NCBI RefSeq assembly: GCF_020740795.1 | Contig: NC_067282.1 | Span: 53,637,290 to 53,701,289, forward strand | Length of the DNA stretch: 64,000 nucleotides | Reading direction: 5' to 3' | DNA from: Apus apus | Taxonomy: Eukaryota; Chordata; Aves; Apodiformes; Apodidae | Shown: positions 1-12,900 of the stretch, one piece after another | Layout: the number at the start of each line of letters is the position of its first letter | How positions within the stretch are numbered: position 1 is the first letter of the stretch | Program-made: the position numbers and the translations under genes | Notes under the pieces: model-generated | What the model was told of the DNA's origin: nothing | Database searches by the model: none | The model's input: only the letters and a program-made list of their open reading frames with translations

Positions 1-851
1 CTGCTCTTTCAGATTTATTTTGGTGTAAGTCTTTTTCTGGTTTAGCCAATTGAATTGGTTTAATGTGCAAGCAGATAACTGCCAAAACAGTGTAAGGTAA
101 ACAGTAGAAAGGTATTAGGACTGTGTGAGTAGAATAAGGGAAGAGAGTTTGAGACTAAGAGGAAAGACAGAGTTCTCCTTTTCCACAGCAGCAGGCAATC
201 CCAACTGTAATTAATGTATGTAGACCTAACTAGTCTGAAACCGCAGCAGACTGAATTTTGCATTCTCACTCAAGAGTTACTGGTAGACTTCTATAAAAAA
301 GTAAGTGTGGATATCCTTACCTTCTCTCTGAGAAGAGCTTCTGTTCCAACTTAAAATAGTGTATGAGTCTGAATACATTGTTTAAATACTCATAGTTAAA
401 TTTTCAGTTGCTACATGGATAAAATTGTGGAGCAGTTGAACTATGGGGAGAAGTACGGATCTCATCCATACTTCTATTCATGTTTTTTAAAGATTTTTAT
501 TGTGCAAAAGTTGTGGTGGTGACTACTGTGGCTCTAACTTGGTACGTTAAACTAAAGCACTGGCAACTGTGGTAATTGTATTATTCTTGTGCATGATTGC
601 TTGCTGATGGTTACATTAGCCTTAAAGTGGTTTTGTCACGTGCTCACTATTTTTCTGACGGTTAGATAGCGTTTTACTTATGCTCTCAGTAGGTACAGTT
701 CATTACACAAGATTCTACATTTCAAGATGTGTAATTACTCAAATCTTCTATTTTCAGTTATCCTGTCTCTTTCATATAAATTTATTTTCATATATCTGTC
801 AGAGTTGAAGAAATGCTTTAATATAACTACCGCTTATCTCATCTCTTTCAG
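1..851 (+). other. TM9SF2: TM9SF2 intron 1, 3' part
   Basis: The window opens inside an intron. The only clear signal is its 3' end, a pyrimidine-rich stretch followed by TTTCAG just before 852. No signal-peptide exon, CpG island or recognisable repeat is visible, so the TM9SF2 promoter and first exon must lie further upstream. Confidence 0.75.
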
Positions 852-919
852 TCTGCAATCAAGCTGTTTGTGAACAGGCTTGACTCTGTAGAGTCTGTCC
901 TTCCCTATGAATATACTGC
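852..919 (+). CDS. TM9SF2: TM9SF2 exon 2
   Basis: 68 bp coding for residues 58-79 plus two bases of codon 80. It starts in phase 0 after TTTCAG and ends ACTGC before GTAAGT. The peptide contains [18 protein letters not shown], which matches human TM9SF2. The first four residues (SAIK) differ from human (AEIE), making this the least conserved edge of the visible protein. Confidence 0.95.
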
Positions 920-3900
920 GTAAGTATATTATACTGTTTATGTCATTTTAGTTGTCAGCTCTTCCAAAAAGATGCATTTAATTTATCTTGAAGTATTATC
1001 CACATCTTGGTACAGCAGTTTGCCAGTGAGAAATGCCTGTTTTGCTAATGTAAATTTACAAATACAGAATTTTCAGCCAATAGATGGATGCATACTTTGC
1101 TTCCTTCTTCTCAGTAGTCCTTGCTTGTACCTTAAAACTAGTGCATGGACTCAAAGGCCCTCATGTAGGTCAAATCACTGCTTTAGAGTAAATCAAGGTT
1201 AAAGTGTGTGTGTGTGTATAATATTTACTCTTCTGCCGTTGGTTGTCATTTTATAGATCAAAGTATTACTGCTGTCTTCAGTAGCCTATAGCCAGATGAG
1301 TTAAAGTGGTAATGAGGTGTGAACTTCACATCAATTTTCTTAATGAGGTGTTAAATGTTTTCTTGGCACACTGCATAAGAGTCCACAACATTTATCAGTG
1401 CCTGGTACAGCTATGTAAAGTTGTTACTTCAAAGAATATTTTGACTGTTAATACTGAAGAGGTTAAGCACTAGTTCTGTCTACAGTTTAATGAACACAAA
1501 TGTGATATACTTAGGCTGCAGAAACTTGGAGGATGTGATGTTAAATGTGTTGGTGAATAAAACTGCAATAATCTGTTTATTGAATGGTGCTTGTTTTAAA
1601 GGAGCTGTCTGTATATATATGTGTGTATTTTTATTTTTTTATTATTATTCTTCACCACCCAAGAATCTGTCCTGCTTGCTTTTCTTTCAGAATTGTCATG
1701 AAACTATGTGACGGTTTCTTGGCTAAAATCCTTGTTCGAATAGGAAACTTCTAATTACTGAAGGAAACTTTTATGCTACTATGCTTAATATAAACTGAGT
1801 TCTGAAATAGCTGATGAAGATATTCGATTATTGGGTTGGTTTTGTTTTATTAAAAATGAGGCAGTGATTTTCACACTTGCTCTGCAGGATCAAGGAAGAA
1901 ACTTGTCTACAGGGAAAGCTGTATAGTTTCTTGTGATGAAGGTGTTGATTTGGGAGTACTATTTGAGATCTAATATTTGCAGCTGGGACTATTTTATTAA
2001 CTTTTGTGTCTTTTCTCTAATTCAGGTTTGATTTTTGTCAAGCGGAAGGAAAGACGCGTCCCTCTGAAAACCTTGGCCAAGTATTGTTTGGAGAGAGGAT
2101 AGAACCGTCTCCTTACATGGTTTGTTCTCTGACAAGGGGTGTTCAGCAATACGAATGTTCAAATGTAACAAAAGGAGCTCAGAATCTTGAATGCCCTCTT
2201 CACAAGGGCTTTCTCTCAGAAGAGCTTCAAAATCTGAAATTCCACATAATACAAATCTGTCAATTTAACCTAATTGTAACTGTGCACTTTACATCATGAA
2301 GCTGTAGCCTGAAATGTTGCAGAGGTTGTCTTCTCCCTGGAACATGCTAAAACCTGATTCTTGCTCCTCACCTGTCCCTTGAGGGCAAATTGAGTACTGT
2401 GATTTCTTGGAACCAGATCTGAAAATACTTCATGCAGCTGTAAAATGGAAGAAGTAGAAGTGATGTTAGCCAGCTTGCCTTTATGGTGACTGAAGCTCTC
2501 GCCTCCTCTCCTACATGTGGTAGGAGAGGAAGTTATCAATTGAATCTGCCTGGGACAACATTGTGGCTGTGAGGTCAAATGACTTGTGTGGTAAATCATT
2601 GCAGAAAACAGGATTTAACCAGTAACAAGGAGCTCTTAGTGTCGGGCCCCTACGACGAGCACAGGAGGGTTTTATAGTGCACACCAAGATAACCTCCTCT
2701 GGAGAATTATTGTATGTAGCCTTGGTAATTTGTTTGGTGTTTTTATTGTAATAGTACAGTACAATATAATACAATATAGTACAGTACAGTATAATTGCAA
2801 ATGCATAGTGGTAACTTTTTAAGTACTGAAGTTACAGTTTGTTACAACCTTTTTGCTCATGTATCTTTAATTTTTCTTAGTTCACATTCAACAAGAAGGA
2901 GACATGTAAACCTGTTTGTACAAAAACATATGATACTACCAAACCAGAAGATAAACAGAAATTAGACTTTTTGAAAAAAAGTATGCTACTGAATTATCAA
3001 CATCATTGGTAAGTTGATATAAAAATTTATAGATTGATTAGTCTAGTATGTTGGTGATAATTTAACTTAGTTTATCATTTTGTATTTGCAGGTTAATACA
3101 GATTGAACACTAGGTATTTGAAATAAATCTGTTCCCCTTCTGTTCTCGCAAAATATGTTATTTTGTTTGTTGTGTTCATAAAAAATTTTGTTCACTTTAA
3201 GGATAAGCACCAGATGTAATGGGAATGAGTCTTTTTCCAAACACAACGTTTTGTGTGTTTTTTGTGCTGCCTCTGTGCTTAGTGTAAAGTACTTCTGGTT
3301 TTTTTCACCTGTAAATTCAGAAGTTATTCCTGCCCTAGCTTGAGAAAAGCTTTAAGGGACTGTCATCCTATTTCTATGTTGTCTTTGTTTTCCTCAAGAG
3401 CCTTTGCACTCCTCTTCACATGTTGGGTTCAGGAGATAGGATCAACAGTTCTGAAAGAGTTCTATGCAAAGTTTGGTTCTCTTCTACAATTTGGAAGTCA
3501 AAGGTGGCCAGTGAAAATTAATTAATCAAATATTTTTTAAGAATGCATAAACACTTGGTACTTTCCTATTCTGAGCCTCTCTGTAACCATCTGAGTCATC
3601 TTGGAGCATGGTGGGGCTCTCTTTCTTTTGCATTGAAAATACCCAGCCACAGCATTGGTGTTTGTTTAGTGCTCAGTATGTTGATATGCTGTATTAACAA
3701 TGGGATTTGAGTGCAAAGGTAGAAGGAACAACTTGGACATGAAGTTGTCAAGAGTTCCTGTGTCACATCTTTGCAAGTAATACATGAGCATAATTAACTG
3801 ACGTTGCCCATATGATTCCACATACGTGCTCCCAACTTCATGGAAACCAATGTTTTGGTCTTCGTCTCATTAGATTTAAACTTCCCGGATATATTAGCAA

Positions 3901-6900
3901 AAATGCAGGTGAAATGTTGAATATTGCCACTGTCATTAAATGTTTTCCTGTACTGTCACATTCCATTTTTCCAGTTTTGAACCAGCCACCCATGCTGGAA
4001 GGGCAATGCATGCATTTTCTACTGTTCCTGGGAACTGATACGGGATATCCTTTTTTAGGGATAAACTATGGTGGCTCACTGATATAAATCTGTCTGGGAA
4101 TCTCTCAAAAATTAGTGTAGTTGGAAGTTGATAGATTTGGTCTTTTTTTTTTTTTTTGCTAGGCCCACTGCCCTAAAACTTAAAAACCAGTGGCATGAAG
4201 AATCCCTGTTTATGTCTATATGACAATGATAGTCCTCCTCAGCCACAGCTTCACAAAGTGAAAGTGGCTGGATTTTGTGATGAATGATGCATGGTCCAGG
4301 AATATAGTATAGGCTGTGCTGTACAGGGATCAGCAAGGTAGCATACATGAGGATTTAATAGGGGTTTATTATCCAGCTTCAATTTATCATAACATTCCTG
4401 GGGAACACAGATGGTGCAAAGTACTTTTAAGGTTTTAAAAGTAACTTAATAAGATTAGGAGTTGACGTACTGAATTGGTCTCTACAGCTATACTGATACC
4501 TTGGTTGAGAATGTTCATCACCAGATGTTCTTGAGAGACATGTAAGAACACTTTTGTATAGCGTATTTGCCCCACATGAATAATCTCTTCAAGTCATTTT
4601 AAATTTGAATATTAACTGTGAAAAAGGATTTGCTTCTTAAACTATCAATTAGTTCCAGCATTGGAGCTTGAAGGCAGATCAGAATGTCTCTGCTGCAGAA
4701 GATGCAAGGGAAAGCCTTTACCCCAACTTAACTTATTAACTCAGGTTAATGCTTTACCTGTTTTTGATAATGGAATTAAAATACTAAAAAAAGCAAAAGG
4801 TATTGCTAGCATATATTATGGAGGTAAAATTCCAAATATGGTCCCAGTGTAATGAATCTGCATCTGGAATAGCTCCTAATTAGCAGCTTAATTGTACTCT
4901 TTAGTAGCACAGTGAAGTGAGTAATTTGGTTGATGCTGATGCTGCTTGCAACTGTGATAGTCTTTGGAATCTCCTGAGAACCTGGAGACTGTGTTTTTGG
5001 AAGGCCTGTCTTCACCTCTTCCACTGTGTCAATGTGAGCCAAGAACATTGCTGCTTATTTCTGCCTGGTAGCTAATAGAATCTCAGAATCACAGAATGGT
5101 TAAGGTTGGAAGGGATCTTGAAGATCACCTAGTTCCAACTCCCATCAGGTTACTCAAAGCCCCATCCAACCTGGCCTTGACCACTTTCAAGGAGGGGGCC
5201 TCTGCAGCTTCTCTGGGCAACCTGTTATGGTAGGAATGAGGGATGATGCAAGTCTCTGTCATCTGAACAAAGGCAGCACAATCTGCTGATGTGCTTTAAA
5301 AGTTAGAGCTACTTTAGAGACTGTTAGAATACATAATGGACTAAATATTGCTTTTTGTTGTTGTTGTCAGAAGTCATAATTCCTGTGTTTAATTAGGTAT
5401 TTAACAATATCTATTGAGGTATTATCAAGTGTCTGTTAACATTTATATCCTAGTGGTTATAGTGATGAGACATGTAGTTGTAAAGGATATTCAGTGGTAG
5501 CTTGATAAGTTTTACCAAAATATGTGTGTTGTTAGCTTTCAGTGGGATGTCCTTTTTTGGTCTAGTGATGGACCAAAAGTGACAGTTGTCTCGTGTCAAT
5601 GTGTGAAGTTTATGAATAAACCTTTAAAAACATATATTGGAGTAATTAATGTTGCCCTAAGGGCAGCTACTAATTTTTCATTCTTCTTTGCATGACTTTC
5701 CTTTGGGATTTATGATAAAGAAACGGGTTTGGGGTTTTTTAGTAGTGAGTTTTACAAAGGGGTAGGTCACCATGTTGGGTGTCTTTGTGTGTAGAAGTGT
5801 ATTTTTGGTTTTGGCATTGGTACTGTTCGTAGCATGTTGGATACTGTTTGTATCTTACCATATCATTTTTCAGCAGCTTCTGTGGGGGTATGGGGTTCCT
5901 CCACAAATTTTTAATTGAAACTGAACTATAAACCTACTGGGCTCAGTATTATATAAATCTTGTGAGACGATAATATAAAATCAGCAGGTGGATGATGGAG
6001 AGAGGTTTATTAAGCAATGAATTTCCTAAATGTGTGGTGGCTTACAATTTTTTGCTCATGTAAATAATCTAGTTAAAATATTCCATACTCTTGGGAAACT
6101 GCAACGGAGGTAGATGCTCAGGAATACGCTTAAATAGAAAATTAATATTAAACTTGGAATTAGCTTTAGTGCAAAATAAAAGTTTAAAGACTGCCATGAA
6201 AAATATATTTTGCAATAGAAAGGCAATGAGAGAGATGGAGAATTAATAAAATATAGGGAAATTTGTTTATTTTTTGTTGTGCCTTAAACTTTAAACTGTC
6301 AAGTTCATTTTAGCTGGTTTAGTGGATGATTTTGGCTATTTCTAAAGACAAAATAATGAAATTGTTACGATTGTGGAGGGGGAGAGTTTTGTATAATTTG
6401 GCTGTATTTGTAAGGGGACTTTTCCAAGCCAACTTCTGAAGAAATAGATAGACTTTTAAAATATTTTTTTCTTAAAAAGACAAAGTTCCAGTTGAAGAGC
6501 TACATGCTTATATCTCTAGTGGAAATTGGATTTGCAATCAGTGTATTGCCATGCAATTCCACTGAAAGTAGTAGTATTCTTGTCATTAATCTTCCAATAT
6601 GTATTGTAGCAAAGGTAGCAAAGTTAGATAATGTTAATCTGGTTTTGTTTCCGTGCCACTCTGTGTTTTTGAAGATTGTGAAATCTCACTGTGCCATTTA
6701 CAGGATTGTGGACAACATGCCTGTGACTTGGTGTTATGATGTTGAAGATGGCCACAAGTTCTGCAATCCTGGTTTTCCTATTGGCTGTTACATTACAGAA
6801 GATGGCCGTCCAAAAGATGCCTGTGTTATTAACGTATGTTTATGCAATTATTTTTTAATATCCTCCTCTTACTAATTTAAAGACTGGCATTTCTCCTGTG

Positions 6901-9900
6901 TCGTGTTTCTATGGCAAGTCTTCACCTATCCTTGTTGCCTAACACTGGATAAGTGGTTTGATATCTCTGAGAGTACCACAATTTGTAAGCCTCATCTGAG
7001 CCCAAGAACTTTGTCTCTTCTGTTGCATAACCAAAGGGCTCTAAAGGTAGAAGAGATGAACATGTATAGCATTTAGTACATCTGCAGGATGAAGGAGAAG
7101 AAAACCCTGTCATCCTTCATTGCCTAAGAAGTCTAAATATTTGAAGGCTTGGACTTCACATTTTTGTGGGATAGTAGTGTTTTCATGGAAGTGGGTTTGC
7201 ATAGACATGCTTGTACCTCTGCATGGAAATTAATACTTCTTCAACAATTGCTTTCCCTAAAGTTGTGTGTGCTAATGGAAGAAGGCAGAGTGTAAGATTT
7301 CTGAGTGAACAAAGCTTCTCCTGTGAGAGATGGATTAATTAGACTAACTGGTGGGGGTCCAGATAAATGTAAAACATTACAGAGATAAGAAAGCAACAGA
7401 AAGTCCAGATGTCTTTGGATTTCCACAGATCTCTTCCCATGGAGACGTCGCTGAGAACCTGGAATAGGGCTTTGGGTTTACCAAAATGATTGAGTTTACT
7501 TAATGGATCTTATCAAAGATGGCAGTTTAAGCAGTTTTTAATTTTGTTTCCTTGCCTCCATAATGAATTGGTTTCAGAGGTTCCATATGCATGGATGTAT
7601 TTATGATCATATATGTATTCTGGCAATATTCTTTTAATCTTGTTTAAGTGCTTGTTTTTAATAAAAGGAAAATAACCTTTTGTCCTGGTTTGAGCTCAAA
7701 CCAGGACAGCTTTGAAGGAGTAGCTCTAGGACTGTAGAAGAATGCTTTGTTTATACAACTTTTCTGATAGTCAGTGTACTTTGTAGAAAGGTGTGGGGGT
7801 AGAACCCTGAACAAGTACTAGTTGAACTGCGGTAGACATGATGCTCGTTATTTAAATCCTTCTGACTAAAGTCCCAGCTGATGTTTGCCTTCACCCAAGA
7901 TTTTACATTCAGCATTCTTGGCTTCTGCTTGCAGTTCATCCCTGTTCATCTTTGGATTTAAATGTCAAGGTGGTTCTGTCACAGAGAGCAATTATTTGCA
8001 TTGTTTGTCTTGGAAGGTTCTGTTTAATCTATGAAAAATATACACATTGTTTTAAAATAGCTGTTGTTTATGAAATGCTTCTGATATGAAAATTGTCATA
8101 TAGTTATCTATTCAGTTTGCTACTTCAACTAAATAAAATGGAACATCTTCAGTTACTTAAATGTTTTAATAGATTTATAAATTATTTTTTTTTCTAGTTT
8201 TCAACTGTATGAAGACAGTTATTAACTCTTCTGGATTGACTTTTTAATGCAAGGTTTTAAAGCAAAGCCCTTACTGTCTTTCTTTTCCTAGAAACTCACA
8301 TTCTTCTTGTAGAACTTCTTGACAGAAAAATTGTACACAGTCTAAAATCCTGTTATGTAAGCTTCTGCTTGAGGCTTTTAGATGTTATCTTTTTGATTGT
8401 TTAACATCATCTTTTATCATTGCAGTCAGAATTTCATGAAAAAGATACTTTTTATATCTTCAACCATGTTGACATAACAATATATTACCATGTCGTGGAA
8501 AATGAAGCTCTGGGAGCAAGACTAGTTGCTGCTAAACTTGAACCAAAAAGGTTAGTCATCAAACTTGTCATCAAACAGCGGTCCATCCCAAGATACTTGC
8601 TTTGATTTGTGGTGGACTTGTTGCTGGTCAGCAGTGTTTTCAGATGTGACCTGCAGATGTTACCTGAGATAGTATAGTAGAGGAGAGTCTCACATAATTT
8701 TGCTCTGAATTTGATAGAGCTTTGTGTACTGTTTCTTATTTGGGCCAAAAAAAGAGATAAGAAAAGATAAAGTAAAACCTGGAAGAGGTTTGTGTTCAGT
8801 GAAGCAACTTCCATTTCCCTTCTGGGGAACACTTTTCCTTGTGGCAGAATAGGCCACCAGTGCCTGATGCAGGAGTAGTTGGAGTGCAACATTTGATGTC
8901 TTCAGGAATCAGGATTTGACAGGAATGATTTTGTAGATACACTTGTCAGTTGTTCTGGTATCCATGTGGCTTTCACACAAGCAATGTCTGTTTTATTCTT
9001 TCTTAGCATCTTGTCTTATTTTAATTTCATATTCTTGCTGTAGCTGAGCTTGTTGCATTATTGGTCCAGCATCATGATGAAAGTACATTTTTCTGAGAGA
9101 AGTTAGTAATTCTGTTCTAACTTTTTGAGTGCTTTGGAAATTCTTAGTGGTCCTTAGAGTTCTTTACAGAGTTCTCTGCTTTACAGACTCTGCTCTCTAT
9201 AGTTTTCTCCTTCAAAGCAACACCTTCTGTTTAAAAAGTCCAAGTATGAAAAAGTCCTGTGTTTATGATATTTCCTTATGAATTCTGAAATTTATGAGGC
9301 ATAAAGAACAATTTTTATATTTAAGGGAAGAACCCTGGATGAAACTGATGCTTTTGTAAGATGAATGAATTCTCTCTTAAGAGTGTGGTCAGTGAAGCAG
9401 CTTTTATTCTGTGTTTTTTCTTTCTGCAGTTACAAGCATACTCATCCAGACAACCCTGATTGCTCAGGAGTACCTATGGATATAAGTAACAAGGCTAATG
9501 GAGAAATCAAAATTGCTTACACATACTCAGTTTCTTTCGAAGTGAGTACTAAGTTTTCTGTGCTAGTTGCCTCTAAAATCATGTATTAATACTCTGAATT
9601 ATAAAGATGGGCAAATACTGCTATCTCAGAATACTAAATTTGGGGTTTTAAAACTTTATTTGGACTGGAAGGTCAGAAATGGTTTGGGATTTCACTGTAC
9701 ACTTTACAATTTTGCATACCACCCCACACCTTGAGTGTGAAATGCATTTATTTGTTTTAAAAGAATCACACTTTCTATGTTTACCTAGGTTGTCCGGTAG
9801 TTTATTTTTAAATCCAAGGTCTTAAATCTGAGAAATAGTGTGTTTCAGAAATTTACTCTTGTAGGTAAGTTGAAACTGATAGTTTTCTGCTCTCCTGCTG

Positions 9901-12900
9901 CAAAGGCTTTCTTCTCTCCAAGGTTTTCCTCCCATGGAAATCTGCAAAAGAACAGGAAGATGGTATGCTCTATGTCTCTGTTCTCTGTTTAAAAGCAGAG
10001 ATGCAGTATGTCAGGCAACTGCAGGGAGCAGTGATATTTTAACATGTTTCGCTCTGGTGACAAGCAAGAGAGAGTTGGTTTTTTTAAAATGGAATTTGCT
10101 GAATAGTTTCCCTGTTAGTCTACAATCTCAAAATGCAAGTGACTCGCTTAAAAGAATGCTGATTATAACCGACTGGATTTCTTGACTCTTTGTGTATGAA
10201 ATGAGGGGATAGCACACACATTTCAAGTGTGGGATTGTTCTGAATATGAAGGAGTCTTTTTTTTTAGTTGTTAATTGAAATATTGGTAATTAATAGGTTA
10301 AAAATAGCAATAAGGCTTTTTTTTTTAAGCTTGTTCTGATTGCAGTGTTAGTGGTAGGATCCTGCTGTAGGATTCAGTGCAACTGTGGTGAAATGGAGAC
10401 TTTAAATTTAGTTGGAGAGCAGTATTAAGGTGCCACTGTTTTAAGAAGCATGCAGTAGGGCACTAGTCTCACAGTATCATTACATTGTCACAGTTTCTCA
10501 GGCATGAACCCCATTTATCTCTTATAAGCTGTTATAGCAGTGTTTGTAGAATTACCGTGGTAATTCTTTGCTGTAGCAATGTACTGGATTACATGGGAAA
10601 GTTCAAAATACAATGAATAGTATAAGAAAAGTATTCAGAAGGGATTATGTGACTCAATAATTATATTTTGAGAAATTAAATCAGTTATGATCCTGGAATT
10701 AATTTGTACACTGAAAAGCAGGTACTTCTGGAGACCAGTGTGAAGTTAAGAATAACCTTAGCTTCATGCAATTATATTGTTTCTCTTTAAAAAATGACAC
10801 ACCCAGCTGTGTGTGTTTTACTGTTCTGGTTACAATATTACATCACTTGGAGGCAGTCTTCTGAACTTCTATGGAGAGATCAAGTCATCTCAGAAAGACA
10901 GAAAAAAGGCAGTGTAGGTAGGGGGGGAAAATGCAGTTCTATCCTAGGATCATTGATAGTGGTTTAGAAACTTGTTGCTTGCTTTGAAACCTAGCTTTAT
11001 TACCTGAGTGAACTAGGTATTTTACATTGGCTGTATTTTGTAACCCACTGTTTCTTACATTTTCAAAACTGACTACTGGAAAGCACTCTTGCTCTTATAT
11101 GTAATAAATTACTGCAATACCATCATGTCAGAAAGACACCTAGCCATATTTATTAAATTATACTAGTTTTTAGGGTTTGTTTAATAGCAATCTTCAGGTT
11201 GATCAGCACTGTTTATTCCTTTTTACAAGTTTACTCTGCAAAATAAAACAAATGCTGTTTTGAAGTGTTTCTGATCAGTGAATATTCAGTCTGTGTAAGT
11301 ATAATCCATTGAAATGCCTGAAGGAATAATTTGTTTCCCTCTGCTAACAGTGTAAGTTCTGTAGTATTGTCTCCCCATCTGTCTTGCAGTATAAACTGAA
11401 TGTGACTGAATTGGTACTTGTTACTGAAATTAGGTTGTATGAAAGCAAAGGATAATTTGCATGGAGCACTATCTAGAAAATGGAATATTATGCTGAAGAC
11501 TGTACAGCGGAGCTTAGTTTGTGGTGTTGACTTACATATGCTGAAATACTCATGTTATCTTATTATTCTGCTAGTAGTTGGAATTCCAGATTAATATAAT
11601 TATTGAAGGGAAGAAGCACGAATTAATTTGCTAGACCTTTCTGTCTTACGAAGGCATGGGTGCCTGATACTATTCAGAAAATAATTTAGATTTTATGCTC
11701 AGATCTTACATTTGCTTTAGGTATCTATTATTACACTGCTTCTTTTAAGGCATACAACATGGGTTTTCCAATTTGTCATGAGATTTAAGATTGCTTTGTA
11801 TGAGTATCAACTGGTAAATCTACAGGTTGGATACTAACTGTATCTGAAACTGATGTGTTTACTCTTTCAGGAAAAAAAGGAAATAAGGTGGGCATCAAGA
11901 TGGGATTATATTTTGGAATCCATGCCTCACACTCATATTCAGTGGTTTAGGTGAGAAGAAAGTTTGCCTTAAAGTGTGCTGTAAGTGTTTACATTGCAAT
12001 TTGAATGATTTATTTATTTGTTTGTTTGTTTTATTTTTACATCTAGTATTATGAATTCCTTGGTGATTGTCCTCTTTCTGTCTGGAATGGTAGCTATGAT
12101 TATGTTGAGAACATTGCATAAAGACATTGCAAGATACAATCAGATGGATTCCACTGTAAGTATAAAATGTACCTCCTGAAATTTCTTTGGAATGTAATTT
12201 TTTCAGCCTAATGTATTTCTGTAACAGACTCTTTAAATGGCAAGCTACTGCATTAAAATAGGTGTATTTTCTTTACAGGAAGATGCTCAAGAAGAATTTG
12301 GCTGGAAACTGGTTCATGGTGATATTTTCAGGCCCCCAAGAAAAGGAATGCTGTTGTCCATTTTTCTAGGCTCTGGCACACAGATCTTAATAATGACTTT
12401 TGTTACTCTGTGTAAGTAATAAAGCTGGGAGGAGTTAGTTAAGTACAGATAATTTTTCACTGCTAATTATATGGTACTAATAAAAATCACAGTTTTTGTC
12501 TAGAAATTTCTTAAAAGTCTTAAGGTTAGAAACAGCTGAGCTGATATAGTAGTTCAACTTAGTATACACAGATTTTAAGATAACTGATGTACTGACTTAA
12601 AGTCAAATGTATAGTTACTTTCTGAAATTGTGCATCTCTTTTTCATAGTTTTTGCTTGCCTGGGATTCTTGTCACCTGCCAACAGGGGAGCTCTAATGAC
12701 CTGTGCTGTAGTTCTGTGGGTACTGCTTGGAACTCCAGCCGGTTATGTTGCTGCCAGATTCTACAAATGTGAGTAAAAGTTATTTAAAATGACAAGGCTT
12801 AAGTTCATTAAAGTAAATTATCATCACAGAAATTATTTTTTAATTATTTTTTTCTGCAGTACTGTTTGTACTTTCCCTCAGGGTAAGATGGAGAAATGTA

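Noticed and set aside
1203..1219. (TG)n microsatellite
   Set aside because: Only about seven units long; too short to matter.
6492..6833. 127-codon plus-strand ORF
   Set aside because: It is TM9SF2 exon 5 with in-frame intron sequence upstream; the true exon starts at 6704 after TTACAG, where conservation begins.
8485..8892. 135-codon minus-strand ORF
   Set aside because: It lies antisense to TM9SF2 exon 6 and the adjacent intron, with no independent support.
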